A DNA stretch of 15,818 nucleotides from DASQDN01 sp035630195 (GCA_035630195.1 DASQLD010000356.1:1-15818); one strand, 5' to 3'. Shown: positions 7,761 to 15,374, numbered from the stretch's first letter. Made by a program: numbers and translations. The notes: generated by a model from the letters alone, not told the origin.

Positions 7761-9197
7761 ATGGAATGCCGAAACTACTCTCGTTTCCTATCGCGCCGTG
7801 AGGCTCTGACACGAACCGGTTATGGGCTTGGTGTTGCGGCCCTCCACGCTCTGCTTGGCGGATCCGGCGCTCGCGCTGCCGACCGGGCCTTTCCCAACTT
7901 TGCGCCACGTGCTAAGAGAGTCATTTTTCTGTTTCAGGCGGGCGGACCTTCCCAGCTCGATTTGTTGGACTACAAGCCGGAGATGAAAGGCCGGTTCAAT
8001 CAGGACATCCCGCCGTCCGTTTTCGGCGGTCAACGAATCACAGGAATGGTGGCCCATCAAGATCGCTTGCCAATCGCGCCGACCATCTACGGCTTTCAGC
8101 AGCACGGTAAAAGCGGTATGTGGCTCAGCGACCTGTTGCCGCACACCTCCAAGATTGCTGACGAGATCTGCCTGCTTCGAGCAGTCCACACGGAAGCCAT
8201 CAATCACGATCCAGCCATCACTTTTCTCCAAACTGGAAGTCAGTTGCCCGGTAGGCCCAGTCTTGGAGCCTGGATCGATTATGGACTCGGCAGTGAAAAC
8301 GAGAACTTGCCGGCGTTCGTTGTCTTGAATTCAATGCCAAGCAACGGCCAGCCAGATCAGGGACTGTTGGCGCGACTCTGGGGATCCGGTTTTCTTCCGA
8401 GCCGCTACCAGGGCGTGCAATTCCGTCCCGGAGGCGACCCGGTGCTGCACCTGTCCAATCCCCCTGGGATGTCGCGCGACTCCAGGCGCAGCGTTCTCAA
8501 TGGTCTCGCCGAACTCAATAGAGGGTTGTACGAACGCGTCGGCGATCCCGAAATCGAAACTCGTATTACGCAGTACGAAATGGCGTTCAGAATGCAGGCC
8601 AGCATGCCTGAGCTCGTGAATACCTCAGACGAAAAGGACCACGTGTTTGCACTTTACGGCGACGACGCCCGCAAACCGGGAACGTATGCAGCGAACTGTT
8701 TGCTGGCCCGGCGGCTCGCCGAACGCAACGTGCGCTTCATCCAGCTCTATCACCGCGGTTGGGATCATCACGGGGGACTGCCGGAGAAGTTGCCATCCCT
8801 TGCGCGCGACACGGATCAAGCCTCTGCCGGGTTGATCCTCGACTTGAAGCAGCGCGGAATGCTGGACGACACTCTAGTGATTTGGGGTGGCGAGTTTGGT
8901 CGCACGCCTTATTCTCAAGGTCCCCTGAAACCCGACAACTACGGGCGTGATCATCACGGCCGCGTGTTTTCGATGTGGATGGCAGGTGGCGGAGTCAAGC
9001 GGGGTCACATACACGGCAGCTCCGACGAATTCGGCTTCAACGTCGCCGAAGGCGGCGTCGACGTCCACGATCTTCAGGCCACCATCCTGCACCTCGTGGG
9101 GATTGACCACGAGAAGCTGACGTATCTTTTCCAGGGGCGCCAATTTCGGCTTACAGACGTCGCGGGCAAAGTGGTCAAGGATATCATCGATTCCTAG
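7761..9197 (+). CDS. Tat-exported DUF1501 protein
   Basis: This 478-residue protein belongs to the DUF1501 family, placed by fold in the alkaline phosphatase/sulfatase superfamily (family knowledge). The N-terminus SRREALTRTGYGLGVAALHALL is a twin-arginine signal (R12-R13), so the protein should be exported folded, probably with a cofactor. Conserved motifs seen are FQAGGPSQLDLLDYKP (58-73), HTEAINHDPA (143-152), GWDHHGG (333-339), WGGEFGRTP (375-383) and GRDHHG (395-400); the His/Asp clusters look like a metal site. It begins 13 bases after the DUF1549/1553 gene, the standard partner arrangement. The start has no good ribosome-binding site, so translation may depend on the upstream gene. Enzymatic activity of the family is not established. 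Confidence 0.95.
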   Translation: MECRNYSRFLSRREALTRTGYGLGVAALHALLGGSGARAADRAFPNFAPRAKRVIFLFQAGGPSQLDLLDYKPEMKGRFNQDIPPSVFGGQRITGMVAHQDRLPIAPTIYGFQQHGKSGMWLSDLLPHTSKIADEICLLRAVHTEAINHDPAITFLQTGSQLPGRPSLGAWIDYGLGSENENLPAFVVLNSMPSNGQPDQGLLARLWGSGFLPSRYQGVQFRPGGDPVLHLSNPPGMSRDSRRSVLNGLAELNRGLYERVGDPEIETRITQYEMAFRMQASMPELVNTSDEKDHVFALYGDDARKPGTYAANCLLARRLAERNVRFIQLYHRGWDHHGGLPEKLPSLARDTDQASAGLILDLKQRGMLDDTLVIWGGEFGRTPYSQGPLKPDNYGRDHHGRVFSMWMAGGGVKRGHIHGSSDEFGFNVAEGGVDVHDLQATILHLVGIDHEKLTYLFQGRQFRLTDVAGKVVKDIIDS

Positions 9198-9208
9198 ACG
9201 TTAACGTC
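9197..9208. repeat. Perfect 12-base palindrome GACGTTAACGTC
   Basis: This dyad begins on the last base of the DUF1501 stop codon and sits 37 bases before the next gene. It is too short and lacks a T-run, so it is not an intrinsic terminator. It could be an operator or a processing site within the operon. Confidence 0.3.
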
Positions 9209-9245
9209 GCGCAAAGACGCTCTACCGATACTTCAGGGAGATTAA

Positions 9246-9647
9246 ATGGAACGTAGAACTTACTTCAAAACAATCCTGGCGTTACTCGCCGGAGGCGCAT
9301 CACGCGCGAAGGCTGCCGAGACTATTCCAAAAGGGGCGATACAACTGCACCTCGATATGAAAGTTGCTCCCGGCAAAGAGCAGCAGATGCTCAAGAGCTT
9401 CAAAGAGGTTTTCCGTCCCACCGCCGCTCAACAGCCCGGATACATCGGCCTGGAGATGCTGAAGCTTCGCTCGGCCGTTCAAGGAGCCGCGCCGGCAGCC
9501 GGTAACTTCCGATTTGTTCTGACATTCGCCAGCGAAGAAGCCCGGCAAAAATGGGTCGCGACAGCGGCGCATCAGAAAGTGTGGCCGATGATCGAGGGAA
9601 CCATGCCGGACAAAAATTACACCGTCCTGGTTTATGACATCACTTAG
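9246..9647 (+). CDS. Exported ABM-fold (antibiotic biosynthesis monooxygenase-like) protein
   Basis: This 133-residue protein has an N-terminal export signal (MERRTYFKTILALLAGGASRAKA, RR at 3-4, cleavage near residue 23-24; Sec or weak Tat). The remaining 110 residues fit a dimeric alpha+beta-barrel ABM domain: strand AIQLHLDMKVAPGKEQQM (31-48), QPGYIGLEMLK (63-73), FRFVLTFASEEARQKW (88-103), HQKVWPMIEG (109-118) and final strand YTVLVYDI. ABM proteins include cofactor-free monooxygenases and haem-degrading enzymes, most of them cytoplasmic, so export is notable. A good ribosome-binding sequence (AGGGAG) precedes the ATG by 6 bases. It lies between the DUF1501 gene and the bicupin, 5 bases from the latter. 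Substrate unknown. Confidence 0.85.
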   Translation: MERRTYFKTILALLAGGASRAKAAETIPKGAIQLHLDMKVAPGKEQQMLKSFKEVFRPTAAQQPGYIGLEMLKLRSAVQGAAPAAGNFRFVLTFASEEARQKWVATAAHQKVWPMIEGTMPDKNYTVLVYDIT

Positions 9648-9652
9648 CCACT

Positions 9653-10546
9653 ATGAAAACCTTATCCGTTCTGTTGCTATCGAGCTTGGTGGCGTTCAGT
9701 CGTCAGCCATTGAAGGAACGCATCGCCCACAACGATCCCGCCAAGTACCGCCAATCGAAGAGCGTGCACGGAGGTCCGGGTCAACTGAGCTACATGTCGC
9801 TGTTCGGCAGCGGTGACCTGGATACGAATCTCTTCTTTCTGCATCGAGGCGTCATCGAGCCCAAGAGCGGCATCGGGCATCACTTTCACAATGAATGTGA
9901 GGAAATGTTCGTAATCTTCGATGGCGAGGCGCAGTTTACCGTCGACGGACGCACTTCATTGTTGAAGGGTCCAATCGGCGCGCCGGTCCGCCAAGGTCAT
10001 TCTCACGCGATTTACAACCCCACAGACAAGCCGGTCCAGTGGATGAACATCAACATCAGCCGCTTGAAAGGCAAATACGACGCCTTCGATCTGGGTGATG
10101 GACGCGTCGGTGTTCCTCTGGACCCGATCCCTGTGTTCATGACGATGCCACTGACGCAAGATCGCTTGCGTCCGGTGGAGAACATGCACGGCGGCAAGGG
10201 CGCCGTTCGATATCGCCGGGCGCTCGGTCCCAGCGTGTTCACTACTTCTTGGGCGTATGTCGACCATGTAGTGCTTCCTCCTGGAACATCGGTTGGGTCG
10301 CATATCCATAGTGAAGTAGCCGAGTTTTATTACGTCATCAGTGGAGAAGGTTCTGTCGCGGTTGCCGGTCTCAGGCAGCCTGCGGAAACCGCATCTGTAC
10401 GCGCCGGGGATGCCGTCCCGATTCAACTCGCGGAGGTGCATTCCATCGAAAACAACGGAGCCGATCCACTCGAGTTGCTGATCGTCGGCGTCTCTCGAGA
10501 TGCAAGCCGTCCCATCGATGCCACCGATGTGAAAAGCGCTAAGTAA
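9653..10546 (+). CDS. Exported bicupin, quercetinase-like
   Basis: This 297-residue protein has a short signal-like N-terminus (KTLSVLLLSSLVAF, residues 2-15) and two cupin domains. Domain 1 (about 60-140) has H77-x-H79, E83 or E84 and H118 as the metal set. Domain 2 (about 200-285) matches the classical motif exactly, G211-x5-H217-x-H219-x4-E224-x6-G231, with H263 in motif 2. Both could therefore bind a metal such as Fe, Mn, Cu or Ni. Bicupins of this type include quercetin dioxygenases, oxalate decarboxylases and isomerases; the specific reaction cannot be told. The ATG is 5 bases after the ABM stop with no ribosome-binding site, so translation is likely coupled. It is the last gene of the block and faces the TonB receptor gene. 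Confidence 0.9.
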   Translation: MKTLSVLLLSSLVAFSRQPLKERIAHNDPAKYRQSKSVHGGPGQLSYMSLFGSGDLDTNLFFLHRGVIEPKSGIGHHFHNECEEMFVIFDGEAQFTVDGRTSLLKGPIGAPVRQGHSHAIYNPTDKPVQWMNINISRLKGKYDAFDLGDGRVGVPLDPIPVFMTMPLTQDRLRPVENMHGGKGAVRYRRALGPSVFTTSWAYVDHVVLPPGTSVGSHIHSEVAEFYYVISGEGSVAVAGLRQPAETASVRAGDAVPIQLAEVHSIENNGADPLELLIVGVSRDASRPIDATDVKSAK

Positions 10547-10568
10547 CTAGACGCGTCAATCGATTCAT

Positions 10569-13500
10569 TTAGAAAAGATATTTCAAGCCCAGCTGCATCT
10601 CGCGATTGTTGATGACCGTTGAACTAATCCTTCCGAAGTCTGCGGCGCCGAGTGTTCGCGATGGCGCCGCGAACTGCGGTGTATTCAGAAAATTGAATGC
10701 CTCGTAGCGAAACTGAAGGCGGTGACCTTCCCGTATTGAGAATTCTTTGAAGCAGGCGAAGTCCCAAGTCTTCATGGCAGGAGAATCGAACAGCGATACA
10801 CCCGCGTTACCGTAGCCCTTCGGCCCGACATACAAGCCTTCTCCAGTGCAGCCATCGCACTTCGACCGGACGAAGGCTCCTGTATCGAACCATTGATCGA
10901 TGCTTCGGTCCTCCCACGCGCGCGGCACAGATCGTCCATCGACAACGTGGGGCCGCTGAAATGAAGAAGGTCCCGTACCCTGCGAATCGCCATTCTGAGC
11001 AACAGTGACGGGCAGGCCAGAAGTGAGTTGCACTATGCCATTGATCGCCCAGCCGCCGAGAAACCAACCCTTCGGCCCCGTTGCTTTGCGCAGCCACGGA
11101 ATCTCCCAGATGTGGGAAACTACAAACCGAAATCTCTGGTCGATCTGCGACCGGCCGTAATCGGCCAGACGATCCCGAGGATCCTGCGTGAAGCTGTTCC
11201 CGTATGGTCCGCCTTCGTTCACCCCATAGCCGATGTACATCGCTTTCTGATAGTTGAAGGACGCGTTGAAGGTCAGTCCATGAGAGTAGCGTTTCTCCGC
11301 TCTCAGTTGGAGCGCGTTGTAATTCGAGTTCGTCCACGATTCGAGCCGACGGACCGTACCAAGCGGCAGGAGAGCGTTGGGATTGGTGGAATCCACATAG
11401 AACTGGTAAGGACGACGGTTCTGCACTGTGCCCAGCCCGGGATCCGGATTGTTCCAGTTCTGTACCGGCATGTCGAGATGAGATCCTGCGCTGCCAACGT
11501 ACGCGATGCCAGTGACGAAGTTCTGACCGAAACTTCGTTCAATCTCCATCGTCCATTGCCAGATCTTATTGTTCAGGTACATCGACCGGTTGTCGTGATC
11601 CTCCTTAGTCCAGCCAAGCATTACGAGGGCAGCAGGTCCGCCTCCAACCGGCGACCCGGCGAACGGATTCTCAATCGTCGCGGTCGGATTGGTCCGGTCA
11701 TTCTGAAATACAGTCGACCCCGAAAACGGCGGGTTCAATCCGAGGATGTTGAAGTTGTTCGTTTGCTGGGGCGAATAGAATAATCCTGAACCTGTGCGGA
11801 TCACCGTCCGATCATTCAGCCGATAAACGATGCCTAGACGCGGCATGATCTGTTTCCAGTTGATGTCGTACAGCGCTTCGGATACGAGTGGATCCGGTAC
11901 CAGCTTCGGGTACTTCACTCCGTTCAGAGTCTGCATATCGCTATTAGCGAAGGAAAGATTACGAATTCTGCCGTTGACGTCAGTGACGGCGCCATACCAA
12001 TCCCAACGCACGCCGAAATTAATGGTCAGCCGTGATGTGGCTTTCCAATCATCCAACCAGTAGAATCCAACTTTCTGCTGGTGCATGTCGTTCGTCGGCA
12101 CACCTTCGGCGGAGTTTGAGTTTAAGGGGATGCCGAGTAGGAACGCCGCAAACGCGTCGGGAATGCCGACGATGTCCGGCGAAAAGGTGAGCTGTCCACG
12201 CGGTTGATTGGACGCTTCGTTCACGACAGGGCTATTCCGCCACTGCCCGCCAAACTTGAAGTTATGCCGACCGCGATTGATCGACAGCGAGTCGGCCACC
12301 TCTGAAGTCTCGTTGGTGTTAAACGTCACGTTGCCCGAGCCAACGCCGGAGAATGCGGTGATATTAATGTTCGGCAGACCTTCTTCGCGTGGCGTAAGCG
12401 TCCGATTTCCATCACCCGTGACGCGCATATCGAGCCCTAAATCCCGATGCGTAAAGTCTGTGTTGGTTTGATAAGCCAACTGGTTTGCGCGAATCCGGTT
12501 ATAGCCCACGCGAAGATCGTTCAGCATGCGCGGATTGATCATCCACGTATACCCGACACCGATGTTCTGTGCGCGAAACTCCGTGGTGAACTGGTTGACG
12601 CGCAGCAGCGGGTTATTCAACCAACTGGACGGTACCAGGACGTACCGGCCGAAGATTCGGTGATTGTCGTTGAAGCGGTGGTCGATCCTGGTCAAGTACT
12701 GATCTGAATCCAGCTCCTGATCATTCGTCCCCACATAGTTCAACGTCGATCCGGCAGCGCGCGCCTGTTCGTCAAAGTTCGGGAGCGGCATGAAGCCGCC
12801 CTCCGCAAGCGGCGTATCGTCCTTCCAGTTGAGAATGTTCAAAGACACCGGATTCAGCAAGCTTTTCGGGATAATGTTATTCGGAAAAGGCGTCGTGGAC
12901 CCGAGCGGGCGAATCGCTCGACTGACAGCGGGGTTGGCATCTCTCGGATACCAGCGGTTCCCAGGTTGAAGAATTTCCGACAGGTCGCCGTTGCGCATGG
13001 CGACAGTCGGCACGGTTGCTCTCGCCGGCGTGCCTCGCCGCTCGCGCCGGCCTTCGTAGTTGACCAGAAAGAATGTCTCGTCCCTGCGAATTGGTCCGGA
13101 GATGACGCCGCCGAACTGGTTGCGTCTCAGTTTGTTCTTGGGCTGGTTCGGCGCGAGGAAGTAGCCGCGCGCGTCCATTGTGTCATTCCGCAGGAACTCG
13201 AACGCGGCGCCATGCCACTGATTGGTTCCGCTCCTGATTGCGACATTGGCCTGAGCCCCCGAGTTCATTCCGTACTCAGCCGAGTACACCGCGCTCTGAA
13301 TCTTGAACTCTTCGATTGCTTCAATCGAAGGCACAAACAACATTGACGATTTGAAGCCGTCTGTCGCGGAAACGCCGTCGAGCGTAATGTTCTGGTTTGC
13401 GTCCCGCTGCCCGTTCGCCGACAGACCGACAATCTGTCCCGGCATCGCGCGCGTTCCTATAGTCTGCTGTCCATCGACGCCCATGCGTGCTGATCCGTAA

Positions 13501-13970
13501 ACTACACCGGGCATCAGCGTGGCCGCCTGCGCGAAGTTACGACCATTCAGCGGCAACTCGACAATACGCTTGTGCTCGACAACCGAGCCGAGAGTCGCGT
13601 CTTCCGTCTTGAGAAGAGGGGCTGAGGTGTTGACCTCAATCGTCTCCGCCTGTTGCCCGACCTGCATCTGGAAGTCGATACGCCCTTTCTGATTGAGTTC
13701 CAGAAGGATGTTTCGACGAATTTCCGTCTTGAATCCGGGAGCCGCACATGTCACCTCATAGGAACCCGAATCGACAAGAGGAAAGATGTAATTTCCCGTG
13801 TCATTCGAGGTAGTGGAGCGGCGGTCACCGGTGTCGACTCGCGTGGCTGTTACCGTAGCGCCCGGAATTACCGCTCCGGACGAATCGGTGACCAAGCCGA
13901 GAATCTGTGTTGAAGCCGTCTGCGCAAGAGCAGCAGCGGCGGAGATCATTAACAGAGCGAACAGGCGCAT
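10569..13970 (-). CDS. Oar-like TonB-dependent outer-membrane receptor
   Basis: This 1133-residue outer-membrane protein starts with a Sec signal (MRLFALLMISAAAALA, cleavage near 16). Then come a carboxypeptidase-regulatory-like domain (about 20-105: LGLVTDSSGAVIPGATVTATR, with GNYIFPLVDSGSYEV), a plug domain (about 110-240, including the VELPLNGRNF motif at 137-146), and a large beta-barrel ending in the aromatic-terminated strand MQLGLKYLF. The size and the CarboxypepD_reg-plug-barrel order are typical of the expanded receptor families of Acidobacteria (Oar/SusC-like). It probably takes up large or oligomeric organics using TonB energy. GGGGAG at 13983-13978 gives a 7-base spacing to the ATG. 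It is convergent with the six-gene block, with stop codons 22 bases apart. No SusD-like partner is seen. Confidence 0.95.
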   Translation of the reverse strand: MRLFALLMISAAAALAQTASTQILGLVTDSSGAVIPGATVTATRVDTGDRRSTTSNDTGNYIFPLVDSGSYEVTCAAPGFKTEIRRNILLELNQKGRIDFQMQVGQQAETIEVNTSAPLLKTEDATLGSVVEHKRIVELPLNGRNFAQAATLMPGVVYGSARMGVDGQQTIGTRAMPGQIVGLSANGQRDANQNITLDGVSATDGFKSSMLFVPSIEAIEEFKIQSAVYSAEYGMNSGAQANVAIRSGTNQWHGAAFEFLRNDTMDARGYFLAPNQPKNKLRRNQFGGVISGPIRRDETFFLVNYEGRRERRGTPARATVPTVAMRNGDLSEILQPGNRWYPRDANPAVSRAIRPLGSTTPFPNNIIPKSLLNPVSLNILNWKDDTPLAEGGFMPLPNFDEQARAAGSTLNYVGTNDQELDSDQYLTRIDHRFNDNHRIFGRYVLVPSSWLNNPLLRVNQFTTEFRAQNIGVGYTWMINPRMLNDLRVGYNRIRANQLAYQTNTDFTHRDLGLDMRVTGDGNRTLTPREEGLPNINITAFSGVGSGNVTFNTNETSEVADSLSINRGRHNFKFGGQWRNSPVVNEASNQPRGQLTFSPDIVGIPDAFAAFLLGIPLNSNSAEGVPTNDMHQQKVGFYWLDDWKATSRLTINFGVRWDWYGAVTDVNGRIRNLSFANSDMQTLNGVKYPKLVPDPLVSEALYDINWKQIMPRLGIVYRLNDRTVIRTGSGLFYSPQQTNNFNILGLNPPFSGSTVFQNDRTNPTATIENPFAGSPVGGGPAALVMLGWTKEDHDNRSMYLNNKIWQWTMEIERSFGQNFVTGIAYVGSAGSHLDMPVQNWNNPDPGLGTVQNRRPYQFYVDSTNPNALLPLGTVRRLESWTNSNYNALQLRAEKRYSHGLTFNASFNYQKAMYIGYGVNEGGPYGNSFTQDPRDRLADYGRSQIDQRFRFVVSHIWEIPWLRKATGPKGWFLGGWAINGIVQLTSGLPVTVAQNGDSQGTGPSSFQRPHVVDGRSVPRAWEDRSIDQWFDTGAFVRSKCDGCTGEGLYVGPKGYGNAGVSLFDSPAMKTWDFACFKEFSIREGHRLQFRYEAFNFLNTPQFAAPSRTLGAADFGRISSTVINNREMQLGLKYLF

Positions 13971-13977
13971 ATGCTGA

Positions 13978-13983
13978 CTCCCC
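13978..13983 (-). promoter_or_regulatory. Ribosome-binding site of the TonB receptor gene
   Basis: GGGGAG on the minus strand lies 7 bases upstream of the ATG at 13970, fixing that start. Confidence 0.8.
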
Positions 13984-14002
13984 GAACTCGAGAATGTCAG
14001 CC

Positions 14003-14034
14003 ATTATATCTGTCTTTATACTTAGACATAGATA
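14003..14034 (-). promoter_or_regulatory. Promoter with overlapping dyad upstream of the TonB receptor
   Basis: A perfect -10 TATAAT (14008-14003) lies 32 bases from the ATG, predicting a roughly 26-base leader. The -35 area at 17-base spacing (CTATGT, about 14031-14026) is poor, so an activator may be needed. Right across it runs an imperfect inverted repeat: TATCTGTCT on the plus strand (about 14007-14015) against AGACATAGATA (about 14024-14034), 8 bases apart, with arms differing by a 2-base bulge. An operator overlapping the promoter is the simplest reading. No regulator gene is in the window. Confidence 0.5.
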
Positions 14035-14227
14035 CTCCGACAGTGTGCCAGTCAGGCAGCAGGACGCAACGGGAAACGGCCCAAATATAGGAGTGAGTGA
14101 ACCGCCGGGTGCGTGTGCTGCTGAAGCGGAAGAGCAAGCATGTCACCGAAGTGACCTCACCGCACTCGTGTTCACGATCCATTCGAACGGGAGCAGTTGC
14201 GCGTCCGGAACAAGGTAGACTAACCCT
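14035..14227. other. Intergenic between divergent genes
   Basis: This stretch separates the receptor promoter from the DUF433 start. A GTG at 14097 follows a GGAG, and its frame runs into the DUF433 gene, but the translation is an unrecognised Arg/Ser-rich sequence and is probably spurious. No convincing promoter for the toxin-antitoxin operon was found. Confidence 0.4.
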
Positions 14228-14458
14228 ATGTTTGACCGGATCACGTTCGATACCTCGATTATGGGAGGACGCGCTTCTATCCGCGGGATGCGAATCACTG
14301 TCGCTCTCGTTGTGAATCTGGTGGCGAACGGAATGTCCACGGACGACATCATCCGCGAGTACCCAGAGCTTGAGAGCGAAGATATACGCCAAGCTCTGCA
14401 GTACGCCTCCGCGCTTGCAAATGAAGAAATCGGTTTCTTCAAGAGCCCGGCGGCGTGA
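14228..14458 (+). CDS. DUF433 antitoxin
   Basis: This 76-residue protein of the DUF433 family is a winged helix-turn-helix-like antitoxin related to VapB45. Key motifs are GGRASIRGMRITV (13-25; usual GxPxIRGTRIPV) and IIREYPELESEDIRQALQYA (41-60). It should bind and neutralise the following PIN-like toxin and bind the operon promoter. The stop overlaps the toxin start by four bases (GTGA), typical of toxin-antitoxin pairs. The length is normal. Confidence 0.9.
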   Translation: MFDRITFDTSIMGGRASIRGMRITVALVVNLVANGMSTDDIIREYPELESEDIRQALQYASALANEEIGFFKSPAA

Positions 14459-14823
14459 GATTCCTGGCCGACATGGGCGTGTCTCTCACGACCGTGGAAG
14501 CTTTGCGAGGCGCAAGTCACGACGCGGTCCACCTTCGCGATGAAGGTCTCATTCGTCTTCCCGATTCAGAGATCGCGGCGAAAGCCTTGGCGGAGACCAG
14601 AGTTGTGCTTACCTTCGATCTCGATTTCGGAGACATTCTCGCGATCACGCGCAGCCAGGCTCCGAGTGTCATCATCTTTCGGCTTCGAAATCAAACGCCT
14701 GCCGCCGTGAACCCGCGACTCTTTCGAGTAATCGCTGAGTGCGCGGCGGAACTTACAAGCGGGGCCATCGTTCTCGTTGAGGATGAAGGATTCAGGGTCC
14801 GGCGGCTGCCGATCCAGCCCTAA
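14455..14823 (+). CDS. DUF5615 PIN-like toxin
   Basis: This 122-residue PIN-like nuclease of the DUF5615 (Mut7-C-related) family is a probable RNase toxin. Acidic residues of the putative metal site are visible: D6 in MRFLADMGVS, D29 and E30 in VHLRDEG, D37 and E39 in LPDSEI, D55, D57 and D60 in TFDLDFGDI. The GTG start is chosen because homology begins at MRFLAD and because it overlaps the DUF433 stop by four bases. The gene appears complete and the module functional. Confidence 0.9.
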   Translation: MRFLADMGVSLTTVEALRGASHDAVHLRDEGLIRLPDSEIAAKALAETRVVLTFDLDFGDILAITRSQAPSVIIFRLRNQTPAAVNPRLFRVIAECAAELTSGAIVLVEDEGFRVRRLPIQP

Positions 14824-14862
14824 CGGCAGGCCTCAGGGAAACTCGCGACACTCTGCGCTACC

Positions 14863-15163
14863 TTGGTTGAGGTAAGGTTCGAGTGGGATGCGAGCAAAGC
14901 AGGGGCGAACCTTAAGAAGCACAAGGTGGGTTTGAAGATGCGGCAACTGTGTTCCTCGACCCGCTCGCCACGACCTATCCCGATCCTGACCATTTGCTCA
15001 ACGACCACCGGGAGATCACTATTGGTCATACATGGAGCGAAATCTGATTTTCGTCGCGCATTGCGAGCCCACCGGAAAGATTCGGATCATCAGCGCTCGG
15101 ATGGCAACGGCGACAGAGCGAAAACAGTATGAAGAAGAAGTCGGTGGTAGCCGATCGCGGTAA
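14863..15163 (+). pseudogene. brnT: BrnT-type toxin remnant with two frameshifts
   Basis: Read across three frames the stretch gives an almost full BrnT-like RNase toxin. The first frame, from a TTG at 14863, reads VRFEWDASKAGANLKKHKVG. The second, from 14931, reads FEDAATVFLDPLATTYPDPDH and on to HREITIGHT, stopping at 15045. The third resumes at about 15035 with MERNLIFVAHCEPTGKIRI and ISARMATATERKQYEEE, ending at the TAA at 15161-15163. Each join fits loss of one base, one near 14930 and one near 15030. Conserved BrnT elements (FEWD..K...N..KH.V.FE.A, D..H...R....G, ISAR.A...E...YE) are all present but split, so no functional toxin can be made unless these are sequencing errors. The end overlaps the antitoxin start. 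Confidence 0.85.
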
Positions 15164-15374
15164 CAATTTGCGGGAAGAATACGATCCGTCGCAGCCTAAG
15201 GGTGGTGGTCGGGGCAAATACTACAGGCAAGCTACGGCAGGCACGAATCTAGTGCTCATCGAGCCTGACCTCATGGATGTTTTCCCATATGGCGAGGCCG
15301 TGAACAGGGCGCTTCGAATTCTCGCCGAGGCTGCCCGATTTGCGAGTTCGTCAAAACGCCGGCACACTCGGTAA
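15129..15374 (+). CDS. Antitoxin partner of the broken BrnT-type toxin
   Basis: This 81-residue protein contains the pattern REEYDPSQPKGGGRGKYYRQATAGTNLVLIEPDLMDVFP (from residue 15), then EAVNRALRILAEAAR. It matches a widespread small family with 'RGKYA.RY..GTNVV.L.PDVA..FPdseaVNeALR' that sits beside BrnT/DUF4258-like toxins and is thought to be the antitoxin (family knowledge). The ATG lies inside the 3' end of the toxin remnant (35-base overlap), the usual coupling. Unlike the toxin it is intact, so it may now be an orphan antitoxin. No ribosome-binding site of its own is strong. Confidence 0.8.
   Translation: MKKKSVVADRGNNLREEYDPSQPKGGGRGKYYRQATAGTNLVLIEPDLMDVFPYGEAVNRALRILAEAARFASSSKRRHTR

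Noticed and set aside
11028..11783. 251-codon plus-strand frame inside the TonB receptor gene
   Set aside because: Antisense to a clear barrel-coding region; the translation has no recognisable motif and no ribosome-binding site, so it is a shadow of GC-rich coding sequence.
14143..14532. 129-codon minus-strand frame over the DUF433 gene
   Set aside because: Antisense shadow of a well-supported antitoxin-toxin pair.
14863..15132. Single 89-codon frame as an intact protein
   Set aside because: Only its first 20 residues match BrnT; the rest is out of frame with the conserved BrnT sequence, so it is treated as part of a pseudogene.
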